From the NCBI GenBank assembly GCA_037952775.1, contig JBANAY010000003.1, positions 9,982,001 through 10,046,000 of the forward strand: a stretch of DNA of 64,000 nucleotides. The letters run 5' to 3'. This stretch comes from Clonostachys chloroleuca. Taxonomy: Eukaryota > Ascomycota > Sordariomycetes > Hypocreales > Bionectriaceae. The position numbers were made by a program, and so were the translations under genes. Positions 45,519 to 58,337 of this stretch are shown one piece after another. Positions within the stretch are counted from its first letter, which is position 1. Each line of letters begins with the position of its first letter. The notes beneath the pieces were generated by a model. That model worked only from the letters and a program-made list of their open reading frames with translations. It was not told the DNA's origin and did not search any database.

Positions 45519-47360
45519 TAGAAATATTTGGATAGAAGGACAGATGGATATGCCGGCCTCGAGTACCGAAAACTTCATTCGACACCGAGCCAGGAAGCAC
45601 GCCAGCGGGCATGGAGAACTTTAGGGGGTCGGGTACCCCAGCAGCCGCCCGGATGGCACCTGTGAATGAAAGGTTGCACGAGCACTGATGGGCAAGACTT
45701 TAGTGGAGGGGAGGAGCAGTTAGCGGCCCACACTTCAGGACGGTCAATTTTCCCCTATAGACTTGAAATTTGGCTTGGCCTCTAGGATTCTGGAATCTAC
45801 AGTGTCCCATAGGCCCTGGGAGGGAGTAATTTAATGAATGGAATAAATGCCCCGATGTTTGCACATGAACTTTGTAATTTCGCATAGCCTGCTGGTGTAA
45901 TCCTTCGTGGATAATAATAGCTCAGGAGGGCAATCCTCCTTAGTAATACCGAACCGGCTGACTGGGGCTCGCAGCCATCCCTGAATCAGAACACATTGCT
46001 ATTGATCTCCCAGTGTGACTGGCAGTTCTTAAAATAGAAGACACTTCGGGCGCGAGCATTGGCTAAGTGCGACTATTCGTGCATCGAGCGAGCGTTCATG
46101 CATATTATCTTTGCGGAGTACGATGCAAAGTGCCTATTTGATGTTGCTTCCAATGTGGCTGTAATGGCCAAAAGGGAGCTGCCCGGACCAGGAAGCTGGG
46201 AGGGACCTACATCTCGCACACGAGCGGGTTTGGGTTGTTTTCTGTGTCTCTGTGCCATGAGAAAAATCAAGAGGAGAGAGCGAAAAAGAGAAATCAAGTA
46301 CAGCGTGGCCTTCTCCAGACTTGGCCGAAAGCAGTAGCCTTCCGCATGGGCACATCCTGATTTAAGAACTGCCCGCCAATAAAACCAGCGGCCGTTTTAG
46401 ATGCCATCATCTCAGCCAACAGGCATCATGTTGCAACTCTGACCCACCGCATCTTACGGCTTAGCCAGCTGAGGTGCAGCTCGCCTTATTTTGGGACATG
46501 GAGACGGCCACCACTTAGTCAGGATCTAGCGGGAACAAGTACCCGGCCGTTCTGCCTCACTAGCTCGACGTCTGGAAGCATGAGCCTGGAGGAGGTGGTA
46601 TCGTAGCTAACCCTAAGACCTACTGCATACTAGGTATGTAACTACAGGATCGTAGAGGTGAGTGAGCCTGCAGGCAATGATCACCATCCGCTTGGATTAC
46701 GTACGCGAGCGCTGTCGCTTGTCAATGGCACACTGTCCCCCCTAAACCGTCAAGATGCGAGGGGACATTGGGACCGAAGATGCCGTTGCCTGCTCCATGT
46801 ACCACGACGATCAATTACAGGTCTGCCATGCATGTACCTTGGTTGCTGACAGCGGTGGAGATGGCGAGAGTAGATGCGATAAAAGTCGTCGCCAGATCGA
46901 AGGTGAAAAAAAAACTAAACTTGGATTGATAAATGGACGGTTTCACCGAGATACAGACGGCATTCGAAGCAAGTGATTGGACTCATGCCGATCGTTGCGG
47001 TCAATGTCTCTGGCAAGGAACCTTAGCGACAGGCCGTCAGCATCGCGTATTAGTACCAGGGAAACGCGCCAAACTTGTGCCTATTTTTGATCACTGGGGC
47101 GAGGCCTGTAGGTACCTGCTGCCACTGATAGCCAGGTAGTGAGGCCCATCGTTTCAAAAGCAATGGGTGGGGAAGTACCTCCAACTGACAGATCAGCACT
47201 GCAACTTTAGCAGCCAGCGAGCCACAGGCCGCCTGCACTCTCAGCCACGCTCCTCTGGCTTACCCCGAGGAACCCCTAGAAGAATACTTAAGTGTCCATC
47301 CTGCTGCCGCACCCATATGTGGTCTTTTTGCATCCCCGACCAAACCTCTCTACACCCATC
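45519..47360. other. intergenic, no gene recognised
   Basis: About 1.8 kb between the phosphate carrier and kexin. Scattered short open frames show no motif. The end is the kexin promoter and 5' leader, including a CT/CA-rich leader just before the ATG. Confidence 0.45.
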
Positions 47361-50049
47361 ATGAGGTTTTCTTCCATCCTGGCCCTCGCGGGCTTCACTG
47401 CCCTTTCCACAGCCGCAATCGAGAGGCGAGACTACGACGCCAATGACTTCTACGTCCTCCAGCTTCGTGGAGTCAACCCCGAGGTCGTCGCCACTCGCCT
47501 GGGCCTTGAACACCGTGGCACCCTCGGGAGCCTCGACGACCATCACATTTTCCGCGCGCCCCTATCAGAAGACGACGTCGTCGGCGACCATCTGAAGAAG
47601 CGAAAGCTGGCGAAGCGCTCGCAAGGCGGTGTCGACGATGTGCTGGACAACATTCTCTACGCCGAGAAGCAGAAGCGCCGCGAAGGTCACCTGGAGAAGC
47701 GAATCATCCCCCGGCGCGAGGGCCCCTTCTTGGATACTCGCGCCGGCCCACTGCAAGAGAACGAAGAGGCCATCAGGAAGCAAGACTCCATCATCCACGA
47801 CCTACACATTTCCGACCCTATATTTCGGAACCAATGGCATCTGCTCAATACCGTCCAGCCCGGCCACGACATCAACGTGACCCCCGTCTGGAAGCAGGGC
47901 GTCACTGGCCACAACGTAACAGTTGCGGTCATTGATGACGGTCTCGATATGGACAGCAGAGATTTGAAAGATAATTACTTTGCGAAGGGCTCTTGGGACT
48001 TCAACCGTCACCAGCCTCACCCCCGGCCTCAGGGCACCAGAGATAAGCATGGTACTCGTTGCGCGGGTGAGATTTCCGCTGGCCGAAACGATGTCTGTGG
48101 TCTCGGTGTCGCTTACGAGGCTAGAATCGCTGGTCTTCAGATGCTCAGTGGCCCGCTCACTAATGCTGACGAGGCCGAGGCTGTCATGTACGAGAACCAG
48201 GAGAACGATATTTACTCGTGCTCCTGGGGACCTTCTGACGACGGTAAGACCATGGAGGCTCCTTCTATCCTCATCAGGAGGGCAATGGTCAAGTCTATCC
48301 AAGATGGTCGAGACAAGAAGGGCTCCATCTACGTCTTTGCTAGTGGAAACGGAGCCGGACACGGTGACAACTGCAACTTCGACGGCTACACCAACTCCAT
48401 CTACAGTATCACTGTCGGCGCTGTTGACCGCGAAGGCCACCACCCCTACTACTCTGAGCTTTGCTCTGCGACCCTCATTGTTGCCTACAGCAGTGGTGCC
48501 GGAGCTCATATTGTGAGTTGAACAATCCTTGCTCGCCGTCGGTTTCCCCCCAAATTTGCGCGAAATGCTAACTGTTATCGTTGAAGCACACCACGGACAT
48601 CGGCGAGGATCAATGCACTAACCACCACGGTGGTACATCTGCTGCTGCTCCCCTCGCTGCTGGCGTGTTCGCGCTTGTTCTGCAGACCCGACCCGACTTG
48701 ACATGGAGAGATATGCAATATCTCGCCCTGAATGCTGCGCAGCCCATCCACCCCATCGACAACGAGCAGTACGAGGTTCAGACGACCTCCATTGGCAAGA
48801 AGTTCAGCCACACTTTTGCGTATGGAAAGCTTGATGCCGAGAAGATCGTAGCCCTCGCTAAGGACTGGAAGCTCGTCAAGCCCCAGGCGTGGTTCTTCTC
48901 TCCCTGGCAGCACGTGAAGCAGGACCTTCCTCAAGGTGATGAGGGTCTGGTTGTCTCTTTTGAGGTTACCAAGGACATGCTTAAGGACGCCAACTTTGAG
49001 CGCGTTGAGCATGTCACTGTCACAATGAACGTTGAGCACACTCGCCGTGGTGATCTGAGCGTCGATTTGATCAGCCCTCACGGAGTTGTCAGCCACATCG
49101 CTGTCACTCGTGAGCGTGATGAGGCTCGCGCCGGCTACAAGGACTGGACCTTCATGAGTGTTGCTCACTGGTAAGTTATTTGCTCGCGTGTTCGTATAAT
49201 TCACAAAGCTAATGATTTTGATTTAGGGGTGAATCTGGCGTTGGCAAGTGGACTCTGATTCTCCGGGACTCCATCGTCAACGAGGACACTGGACACTTCG
49301 TTGACTGGCACCTGAAGCTCTGGGGTGAGGCCATTGACGGCAAGAAGCAAAAGCTTCTGCCTCTTCCCGAAGCCACCGACGATGACGACCATGACAAGGT
49401 CATTGAGACTGCCAAGGTTTCCACCGCCACCGGCCTTCCTCCTGCTACTGCGACCGAGCACAAGACTGTCCCTACCGACCACATCCAGCGACCTACGAAG
49501 CCAGGTTCGGACAACACGAAGCCTACATCCACCACCTCTGCCACACCCGAGTCCGCCACTACATCACCCTCTTCCTGGATCTCCTGGCTCCCCAACTTCG
49601 GCGCTTCCAAGACCGCCCAGGTTTGGATCTACGGCGCCATCGGCCTGATCCTCGTCTTCTGCTGCGGCCTCGGTGCCTACTTCGTCGCCCGCCGCCGCCG
49701 CCTGCAAAGCGACTCCCGCAACAACTACGAGTTCGAGTTGGTCAACGACGACGAGACCGAAGGCCTCAACGACGAGGACGCTGAGAAGGCCGCCGCAGCC
49801 AGGAAGGCCCGCCGCACCCGCGGCGGCGAGCTCTACGACGCCTTCGCCGGCGAGAGCGACGAGGAGGACAACTTCGAGCGCTACACCGACCGCACCCAGA
49901 ACCAGCAGGCCGGCTCCTCGTCAGAGCGCCTGCCCGGCGAGCGCGGCGGGGACCAGTTCGCCCTGGGCGGCGACGAAGACGACAGTGACGACGATGAGAG
50001 CCATAACGAGAAGCCCAAGACGCCGAAGCCCGCTCAACCGGCGCCGTAA
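47361..50049 (+). CDS. kex2: kexin, Golgi proprotein convertase (KexB/Kex2)
   Basis: This is a calcium-dependent subtilisin-family endoprotease that cleaves secretory precursors after KR/RR in the late Golgi, about 852 residues. Exons are 47361-48512, 48587-49170 and 49227-50049. A signal peptide (MRFSSILALAGFTALSTAA) precedes a propeptide rich in KR sites. The triad is D192 in VAVIDDGLD, H230 in DKHGTRCAGE and S402 in HHGGTSAAAPLAAG, with SCSWGPSDDG also conserved. A P domain follows (EHTRRGDLSVDLISPHG). After a Ser/Thr-rich stalk comes one membrane segment at about 711-733, then an acidic cytosolic tail with NYEFELV, a plausible tyrosine-type Golgi-retrieval signal. The gene is complete and typical of filamentous fungi. 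Confidence 0.95.
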
Positions 50050-50508
50050 AAGGGGAGGACGACTGTGTACCATTTTTCTAAACTTGCACATGGCTTCTTT
50101 CTTCACACATTTATTCCCACACCGTTTTCCTTGAATCTTTATTTGTTTCTACCACTGGAGTTTAAATCCCACACGACATTGGTTAAATGTATTCTTATAG
50201 TTGGGTAGCATAGCAAAAAGGGTAGACGGCTTTTTTTTCCCAGTATATTCTGCTTTTCATCATAAATGACAAAGATTTTCCAAAACTTGCACATCTTCAT
50301 CATCGTGACATGTTTTTTTTTTGTTTTCCAAGTTTGATCGAGAAAAGGCTGGGAAAAAAAAATATTGTTCAAATTTGAATTGGATCTCTACAACCACTGC
50401 GCCGTCAACGCCAATCCAACAAGGTTAAGCTAAGGTAAGGATGTATATATACGCCATAATGTATCTCGCGTGATAATCAACGAAAGGCAGCAACAGTTGG
50501 GGATGATT
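50050..50508. other. intergenic, convergent 3' ends
   Basis: This 459-bp stretch between the kexin and sorting nexin stops is AT-rich with T and A homopolymers of eight to ten bases near 50230-50360. No gene is seen. Confidence 0.5.
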
Positions 50509-51991
50509 CTATTGAGCTCGCGCAGTGGCCATCTGGTCCTCCATTTCCCTGGCATACCTCTCCCAGACCTCTGCGGCCTCACCGTAGAAGGCAATGTGGG
50601 CGTCTGCCAGGCTGCCCAGCTGGCTCTTGAACTCGACGCGCTTGATGCGCTCAAAGTCGGCCACCTCGCGGACGACCTCCTCGTCGAAGAGGTCGGTGGT
50701 CGCGCGCGCCCTCTCCACCTCGGCCGTGAGTTCCTCGACGCGGAGCTCCAGCTTGCGGGCTCGCTCGCGGCGGGCCTGTTCATGGTCCACGCCGCGGACG
50801 TCCTCGATCTTGTTCCTCAGGAAGCCGCTGGCCCCGGACGCGGCGCCACCGTAGCCGCCGTGGCCCTGGAGGGAGTCCCGCTCGATGGTTGACTTGTTGA
50901 GGTACTCGATGAGCTGCTCGTGGTCGAGCTGTTTCTGTTCGCGGGCCTTGAGGAGCTGCTTGAGCGACTGGCTGTACGCTTGCATGTCTCGGAGGGATCC
51001 GAGGTAGTCCTGGTCTGTGACCTCGCGGAGACGGCGGAGGTGGGTGGCCGAGTCCTCAACGCTGGCAGCGAAGCCGTGGACGGCAGGCTCGACGCCCGGC
51101 TCGAGGGTGATGAGCTTCTGGAACTGCTCGGCAAGGTCTCGAAGATCCGTCTCGAGGTCAGCCTCCCGGCGGGCTACCCTGGCAACCACCTTTTCAATGT
51201 TGGCCAGATCCTCGTCCAGCTTGTCGCTCTTCTCCCTGACCTCAAGGAACCGTCTGTCGGGCTTGTGGACCTTGGTGAAGGCATTGATGAAGGTGTCTGC
51301 GAAGTTGTCAAACACGCCCCCAGTGCCGCCGGCAGTGTCGCTCGAGCTACTACCCCGCGCATTCCGGCTTCGCATTGTGGCGTTCCAATCCGGGCTCTCT
51401 AGGAAGCTATGCAGGATTGGCGCTCGTCGGAGGGTGGGGTGGAGGCTGAGACGGACAAGGAATCGCTGGAGCGAGTTCGCGCGGCGGGATGTGAAGTCTG
51501 AGCCGAAACGGTCGCCGCGGACATATTCCATTCGCTGCTTGTCGGGGATGGGAGGTACAGCGGCGGCTGGGTAGTCTCGTACTAGCTGCTTGTAGAGAAA
51601 GACGAAGTCTGTGAATCGGCGGCGGACAGTGGTATGGTCTTTCTGGAAAGATTGGAAGGTGGACTGTGGTGATGTCAGTGCCTACTGAGCGAGGAGGGGT
51701 TGAGGTTGATGGAGACAACTAAGTCCCCGGTGGTCCCCAGTGGGATCTCACATTGGTAGTGATCAGATATGAGACGAAGGCATCTTTGCTACCGTCATTC
51801 TCCTTGATTGGGGAGGTGACGGTGCACTCGAGTCTCTCTCCAACCAACTTCTGAACATCCTGGTCAGCGGTGGTACCTTGAGCTTCCGCTAAGCCATCCT
51901 GTTCGTCGGTCGATGTTCTAGCCGTCTGCTCTTGGACATGGTCGCTCCATGTTACATTGGAGAAATGGTCCTGATCCGACATTACCGCCAT
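50509..51991 (-). CDS. snx4: sorting nexin 4 (Snx4/Atg24), PX-BAR protein
   Basis: This is a peripheral endosomal protein of about 464 residues that retrieves cargo from endosomes and supports selective autophagy. Exons are 51752-51991 and 50509-51663; the 87-bp intron rejoins LITTN/STFQSFQKDHTTVRRRF. The PX domain spans about 50-170 and keeps the phosphoinositide-binding text VRRRFTDFVFLYKQL, PPIPDK and RRANSLQRFLVRLSLHP. The C-terminal BAR region is a long, highly charged coiled coil (about 220-460) ending in FYGEAAEVWERYAREMEDQM. Two ATG codons compete for the start (51991 and three codons later); I took the first. Confidence 0.9.
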
Positions 51992-53421
51992 GGTGATGGT
52001 GGAGGTGATGGGAGGCGGGAGCTCTAGGCTAAGCTCGGCACTACGGGACGCTGCTGTTGCGCCTGGTGGTGAGGGGCAGAGGCAGGTCTCGGGATGCGGT
52101 CTGCAGGTCGGTCTGGGAATTATACAGCTCCGTGGTCCCAGCTAAGTCGGCCGCGGCAGTGTATGCGTCTGATCTGGGGGAGCTGCGTTTGGGTTGCGGA
52201 AAGGCGAGCGATGCATGGGCGAGAGAGATGGTGACGCTGCGGTGGGGAGCAGAGCGCATGGGGCTTAGCCTGGAGTACGGATTGATAGTGGCAGAGCATC
52301 ACTGACGTTGCTCCGGCCAGGCTCCAGCCCGGTCTTGGCTGGTTGGACTTGAACTCGGCCTCTGACGCGGTTGGGCTCAGGATTGCTTAGTCATCGCCGT
52401 CTTCGTCATGCGCCGTGGCTCGTCTCCATTGTCCCGTTGTAGCATCATGGCCGTGACCTTCGTGTGATTGATATCTTGAGCTGTCTCGTCTCTTATCATG
52501 TGCCTTTGCAGAGTAAATATCTGCTGTCACCTAGCCTCTTGGTCTCTGTCTCTTCTGCTTTGTATAATGGCACGAGCCGGTTGCCTGAATTGCAGGAGTT
52601 GGAGTATGCCCTATATTATCTGGCATGGCTCCTAGGCTATGGTAAAGCGCGTTGCAGTTCGGGGATCTGCGTAGTTCCATCGACTGAAATCTATTGCTAT
52701 GTTCTGATACCATGCGTATTGCATCATATGGTGATGTTCTATATCTTATGGACCGGCTGCTTGGCATTTGCTTGTGTCCTTGAGGTTGCAGGGCCTCACG
52801 GAATAATCAAGGCCCTACTCCTTGCTACAGTAATTGAATAACTGGTTCTTGGGTTCACATTCTGTCAAATAGGTCAAGTTCTAAAAAGCGAGTCCCCTGC
52901 CATCTCATCAATCGGCTCACTGGTGCAGCACGTACTCCTGAAACGGTGAGATAGGGTCTCGGTGATGACCAGCGTAATACTGCACGCGCCATCATGTTGC
53001 GATTAAAATTACAGTTTCCAGCAGGGCTCAAACCGAAGAACATAAGTGATGTAGCACTCGGGTTGAACCGTTGTCCCGGCGCTTCAATTCGGTGGCGAGC
53101 CGTTGCCACAGCTGAGCGAAGCTCGCCTCCCATGCTGACAGGCTCCGGCCAGCGATGGAGACGGACAATTCTCCGTGCATTTCAAGATCCAAGTGCTCAC
53201 GCGTTCAAGACTTGGTAGTTCTTCGCGTTCGCGCATAATAGATATCGTCATATTTCTCAATTATCTGCAGAAAGTAGTTGAAATAATAGTCATTAAGTTC
53301 GTGTTCATAAATATCTATCTATCAAATGCTCGCTAATGCTGGATGCTAGTTTTCGTAACATAGGAAAATAAAGGACTCGCTAAATTAGACACAATCATTA
53401 AATGCTTTTTATCGTTTTACT
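51992..53421. other. intergenic, no gene recognised
   Basis: About 1.4 kb between the Snx4 start and the subtilisin stop. It contains the Snx4 promoter and short unsupported frames, and is AT-rich near 53220-53400. Confidence 0.45.
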
Positions 53422-54757
53422 TTATTCTTGTTGTGAGTTGCCGTTGTTGGCGATCAAGTTTGGCGACCCGTTCAGGTCGCCGTAGATCTTGTCGGGCGTG
53501 GCGTTCTTGAGCAGGTGCTTTTTGACGTTGTCGGTGCCGGTGATGCCATCGACAGTCATGGCGTACAAGGCGAGGCCGGCAACGTGAGGGCAGGCCATGG
53601 ATGTGCCCGTCTTCTTTACGATCGAGGTGTCGTTGGTGTGGCCGGCAGACTCGATCATCACGCCCGGGGCGTAAAGAGAGAGGTTCTTGCCAAAGTTGGA
53701 CTTCTCGTAGACGGTCCAGTCCGAGTCGATGGCGCCGACGGTTATGACTCCCTCGGCTGACGAGGGAGAGCCCTTGGAGATGTCCTGGGCGTCGTTTCCT
53801 GCGGCGGCGACGGGGATGATGCCGTGCCTGGCGGCATTCTTGAGGATTCTGTTCATGGTGGGGGAGTAAGTGCCGCCGAGAGACATGCTGAGGACGGCCT
53901 TGCCAACACGGTTCTTGGCGATGATGTCGTCAAAGGCCCAGGCGATTCCCTCAATGATGATGGAGGTCGTGGTCGAATTCTGGTCAAAGACCTTGACGCC
54001 AATGAGCTTGGTCTTCTTGGTAACGCCGTAGTTCTTGCCTCCGATGGTGGCAGCGCAGTGAGTGCCGTGGCCGATCTTGTCTTCGTGGTCGTCCCCGTAG
54101 GCGGTCCATGCTTGCTCGGCGCGGCCCTCAAACTCTTCGTGGGTGATGCGGATGCCACTGTCAATTACATATGCGTAGGTGTCGGCGCCAGCGTTCTCGT
54201 CGTAGATATAATTGTCACCACCCGGTTGGCGATGGGAGATGGATCTTAGACCCCAGGTAGCGTTCTTTTGCTCTGTTATGTCTCTCGTCTCTAGCTCCTC
54301 TTCCTCTTCCTCCTCATCTGCCTCCGACTCGGGAACGTCGATGGTGCCGATTGTCCAATCTTGATCCTCTTCCATAGAGTCAACCTAGAATATGACCTGT
54401 CAGCTAGAACGCTCAAGAGCAAAATGGTATCAAGTTATGACTGCCACTCACATCACCGGAATTTCGGAATTCCTCAACGGTGTCGGGGTCGAAGTGACCG
54501 GCATAGCCGTTGAAGTGGTTGTTTCCAGTATAGGTGAAGTCGATGCCACTGTAAGTTCTCTCGTCCAAGTCCCGCTTGGCGAGATTTCGCTTGTGAACCG
54601 ATCTAGCCCATTCGATATGGGACTCGAAGTTTTTGACCGTATCCTTGAGAACAACAATGTACCCGCCATTGGAAGCTACTTTGGTCTGAGGCACGGGAGC
54701 TGCCAATGCCGTCGAGGCGAACAGGAGGCCAGCTCCAAGAACGAGGTGTTTATACAT
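53422..54757 (-). CDS. secreted subtilisin-like serine protease (S8A, proteinase K type)
   Basis: This is an extracellular serine protease precursor of about 422 residues in two exons, 54452-54757 and 53422-54384. A signal peptide (MYKHLVLGAGLLFASTALAA) precedes an inhibitor-I9 propeptide (GGYIVVLKDTVKNF, HIEWARSVHKRNL). The catalytic triad is D177 in AYVIDSGIRI, H211 in GHGTHCAATIGG and S364 in KTGTSMACPHVAGLAL, with AAAGND for the oxyanion hole. Between propeptide and catalytic core sits an unusual acidic stretch with a run of eight to nine Asp/Glu residues at about 125-133. The family is used in nutrient acquisition and, in insect or plant associates, tissue degradation; nothing here decides which. 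Confidence 0.92.
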
Positions 54758-56622
54758 GGCTAATTATTGTGAGGCTAAAAGAATGGACAACCAGGTCTTC
54801 TTCTCCTATTCTATCCCACTGCCGATATGTATTATGACTTAAGGAAATGTAGATGATGTAATATAGTGGAATGAGGTAGATGGATGGTCCCGAGAGCCAA
54901 GATCCAGCAAGGGGAAGCTGTTACTTATACCAGGCGAAGCTGACAGACCAGGCAGTCGACGCAGGCCTGGTCTGCTTCAGCCCAGCGACGCGTAGCATCA
55001 CAGGCTAGTGAGATGCAGATATTCGCCATCGGGATGGATCTTTGGTGAGAGTGGGTTCGGTCCCCGGATCGTAAATGGGACGACGAGCAGGGACCCGCCT
55101 CACCTCCAATCAATCACTGTGGCTCGAGCTTGCCCCGGCTTATTTTAGAATTGCAGCGTTCAATACCTGACTTGAATACGCTGAATTCTCTGGGCCGGCA
55201 CCAACGAGGCAGATGCACTGCCATATCCATCATACATTGTGATTTTCAGCTCGCAGTATGTTCTTAAATTCTTCAATCTAATTCAATTCATTGTCATGTC
55301 TTGAGCGCTGACAAGCAACCGACGCGAGTTCATCATTGTTGCCCAGCCACAGATCGGACCCACGAACTGAGATGCCGTGCGCGAAAGGAAACCTCCCAAA
55401 GTCCCCCAGAATCCGAGCAGGGATCATGGCGCTCGAGCATTCGATTGTTGCCACGCTCACTTTCGATGCTGACAGCGTCCGTAATCACGTCTGCTCAATT
55501 GAACGATTGGCTGTTTGTTTGCCAGGAATGCGCCCTCACTTCTGTTGTCTACAATTTTCGCACACGTATCTACCGTCTGGAGGCTGAGTATTGTAGCTTG
55601 TATATGGCTTCGTGTACCCAAAAGAACAGATCTCTCCATCTATACCTTTAACCAAAATGAAGCAAACATACATTTAATCGAGCCCTGATGATGAATTACC
55701 AGCCCCATACGGGAATCTGCTTACCTGCAGCTTCACCTCACGTCCGTTGCCGAAGGACATGAAACAAGCGGCGAGAGGTTGATGATACGAGACCACGACA
55801 GAGTTCGCCACCCGCCTGAATTCTGAAACGGCCCTCAAACGGCTCAGTCCAGTCCCAGCCCACGCCCGCAGACATAAAGCTTCACTCTCATCACGTCACC
55901 TCCTTTGGAGACCGGAGATGGGCAGGCTCCCCCACCTGAGGTTGGACCGTCGCTGCATCTAGAGCGCGTAGCAGTCCCCTTTTGGTTGTTTCTCTCATGG
56001 CGACCGTCTTCGACGCATCGCTGCCCTGCCAAGAGCGTCTTGTCGGGGGTATGAAATGCCCGACGAAGCCGACCACCGGCCCTCAGCCCTGCGATCATCG
56101 CAAACTGGGTGGCCGTCGTCGGCTCACAACCGGCTCGCCCACTAAAAATGTCTTTTTTTTCTCGGCGAATGGACAGAGCTTAGGGCGAGTGAAAGTCGAG
56201 CCAGTTGGCAGAACTGTACCCAACACGCACAAACACACACTCACCCCTCACAATTTAGCACGCTTCTATAGTGTGGCGGCGCAAAATGATGCCATCCTCG
56301 CAAGTAAGAGCGAATGGCTGATTCGATTGTTTCATATGAAAGAGTAGAAATATGATAGAACAAAGAAAAAGAAAAGTCTAAGCTGTCTGTCACCTTGTGT
56401 ATTGTCTATACCAATGCCCCCGCCGGCGGTGCATACACCATCACCGGTCTTGAATAATGCGTTTGTGCCGCTCTTTCATACACGCTCCGAGTCCGTCCCT
56501 TTGGTTCCATAGAAATCATACATGTGAGATATACAATTGATGTCGTTGAGATGCGAAATGCCCAATAATGAGCAGGGATAAGAAGGGATATATATATATC
56601 ACCACAACGCGCTGCAGGTCCC
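54758..56622. other. intergenic, no gene recognised
   Basis: About 1.9 kb between the subtilisin start and the LETM1 stop. Open frames are short and mutually contradictory, and a short AT microsatellite lies near 56589-56600. No gene is supported. Confidence 0.45.
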
Positions 56623-58337
56623 TTACTTCTGCTCGCTGGTTGCAGGGGCTGCCTTGACCTCCTGCTGCACCGCCTTGGCCTGGTCCTTCTCTGCATCCAG
56701 CATCTCGCTGGCCACAGTCTGGCTGACGCCCTCGGCGGCGGCTACTGCCTGGCGCTCCTCCTTCTCCTCGTCGATATCCTCTGTATCACGGGGAGTGGCG
56801 AACCCGGTGCTCTGACTCTCATGGTTCTGGCTGTTCTCCTCCTCGATCAGGTCCTGCTGTTCTCGGATAACCTCGAGACGCTGCTTGTTGGTAGCGGCAC
56901 CCTCGGCGTGGTGAACCTCGAGCTCAATCTCGTGGAACAGCTCCTCAGGAATAGATGACAGAACTCCGATCAAAGCATCGATCTGATTCGCGCCTTCACC
57001 AGACTCCTGGCCATACATGTAGGCGTTGCTCAGAACGAGGAGTGTTGAGGGGACGCCCTCCTTGAGACGAAGGTTGAGCCAGGTCTGCAGATCCTGACGC
57101 ATGCGTGCAGGAGAGACACTGTGTGTGCGAATGCCGCGTGCGGCGCAGGCAGTCTGGAGCTCGGCTACCGTCAAGCTCTCGACACCTTCGTATGCAATGG
57201 CTCTGTCGTCACGCTTGATCTGGCGCATCCTGTGGCGGACCTGGTAACGGAGCATGGCATCGGTACCAAAAGTGTTGAGTGTCATGTAGCGGCACATGGA
57301 GACCAGCTGGGGTCGAGAAAGGTTATCCAGCGTCATGTCATCACGGAAGATCTTGCAGACCTTGATGACATCCTCGGCAGTAGGAGCTTCGCCCGTAGAC
57401 CGGACTTTGCGGAAGAAGTTGGCAAACTCCTCCCTGTGAGCGGTAGCTTGGCTCAAAGGCAGACCTGTTTCCTTGAGCGTCCCTCTCAAGAAAGTGCTAA
57501 CTTCCTTTCGTGTCGATCTCAAGAGAGCGGCCTTCTTCTCCTTTGACTTTTGTCCCTCGTACGTGCTGGGCAGCATGTTGGGGAACAACTTCAAGGCCAA
57601 GGGCAGCAGAGCCTCGCCCAGAGGCACAATAATGAAGACTGAGAAAGGGACAAGTCGGCCCAAGTCGCGTACAGTGCGCTGGAGCTGTTTGTTCTCTCTG
57701 CGGGTCAACTCGTAGCCAGCAGCCATCTTGAGTGCGAGGCGCCAGCTGATCTTGACCTCGGCGGCGAGCAGCTTCGTGCCGTCCCAATAGTGCTGTGCTT
57801 CATGCTTGACTTTCTCCCACATGGTCAACTTCTTCTCCTCCCTCTCCTGCTTGACGATTTCGACCTTTTCCAGGACATCTACCTTCTTCGCCTCCAATTG
57901 CGCCATCTTGGCCTCCTCTGGGGTTTGAGCTGCCGTTGAAACAGCGTCATCCTGCTTCTTGATCTGGGAACTCTTGTCGCTCTTGACTGCAGAGGTGGTC
58001 GCCGAACTGTCCTTAGGGAGTGGTCTCTTAGCTTGCTCCGCGTTGAAGCCGGGTGGCGGGCCAGCCGAATGGCCATCTGGACGGTGGTGTTCGGTGCCCA
58101 TGTATCGGGCAGGGACTAGGAGGGCGAGAGCGGGAATCTGGGCGTGTCTGCTGACATGACGGTTGATGATGGCTGGAGAGATGCCACGGGATAAGATTCG
58201 GGCTGTGTGCGCAGGCGGGAGTTAGCACTCGATATAAGCTTTTCTAAAGTCCGAACGGGAACGAAGTGAACAGTACCATTACCCAAGAGAGGATTGCGAG
58301 CGACCGCTCTCCTGGCCACATTGGATGAGGCGCTCAT
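56623..58337 (-). CDS. mdm38: LETM1-family mitochondrial inner-membrane protein (Mdm38)
   Basis: This protein of the mitochondrial inner membrane supports K+/H+ exchange and ribosome attachment; about 546 residues. Exons are 58277-58337 and 56623-58202, and the intron rejoins LLGN/ARILSRGISPAIINRH. The basic N-terminus is a plausible mitochondrial targeting sequence. The LETM1 core is clear: GYELTRRENKQLQRTVRDLG, one membrane segment in LVPFSVFIIVPLGEALLPLAL, then FPNMLPSTYEGQ. The ribosome-binding-like region includes RYQVRHRMRQIKRDDRAI. The C-terminus is acidic and coiled-coil-like with DLIEEENSQNHE. It is a single, intact gene. Confidence 0.93.
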
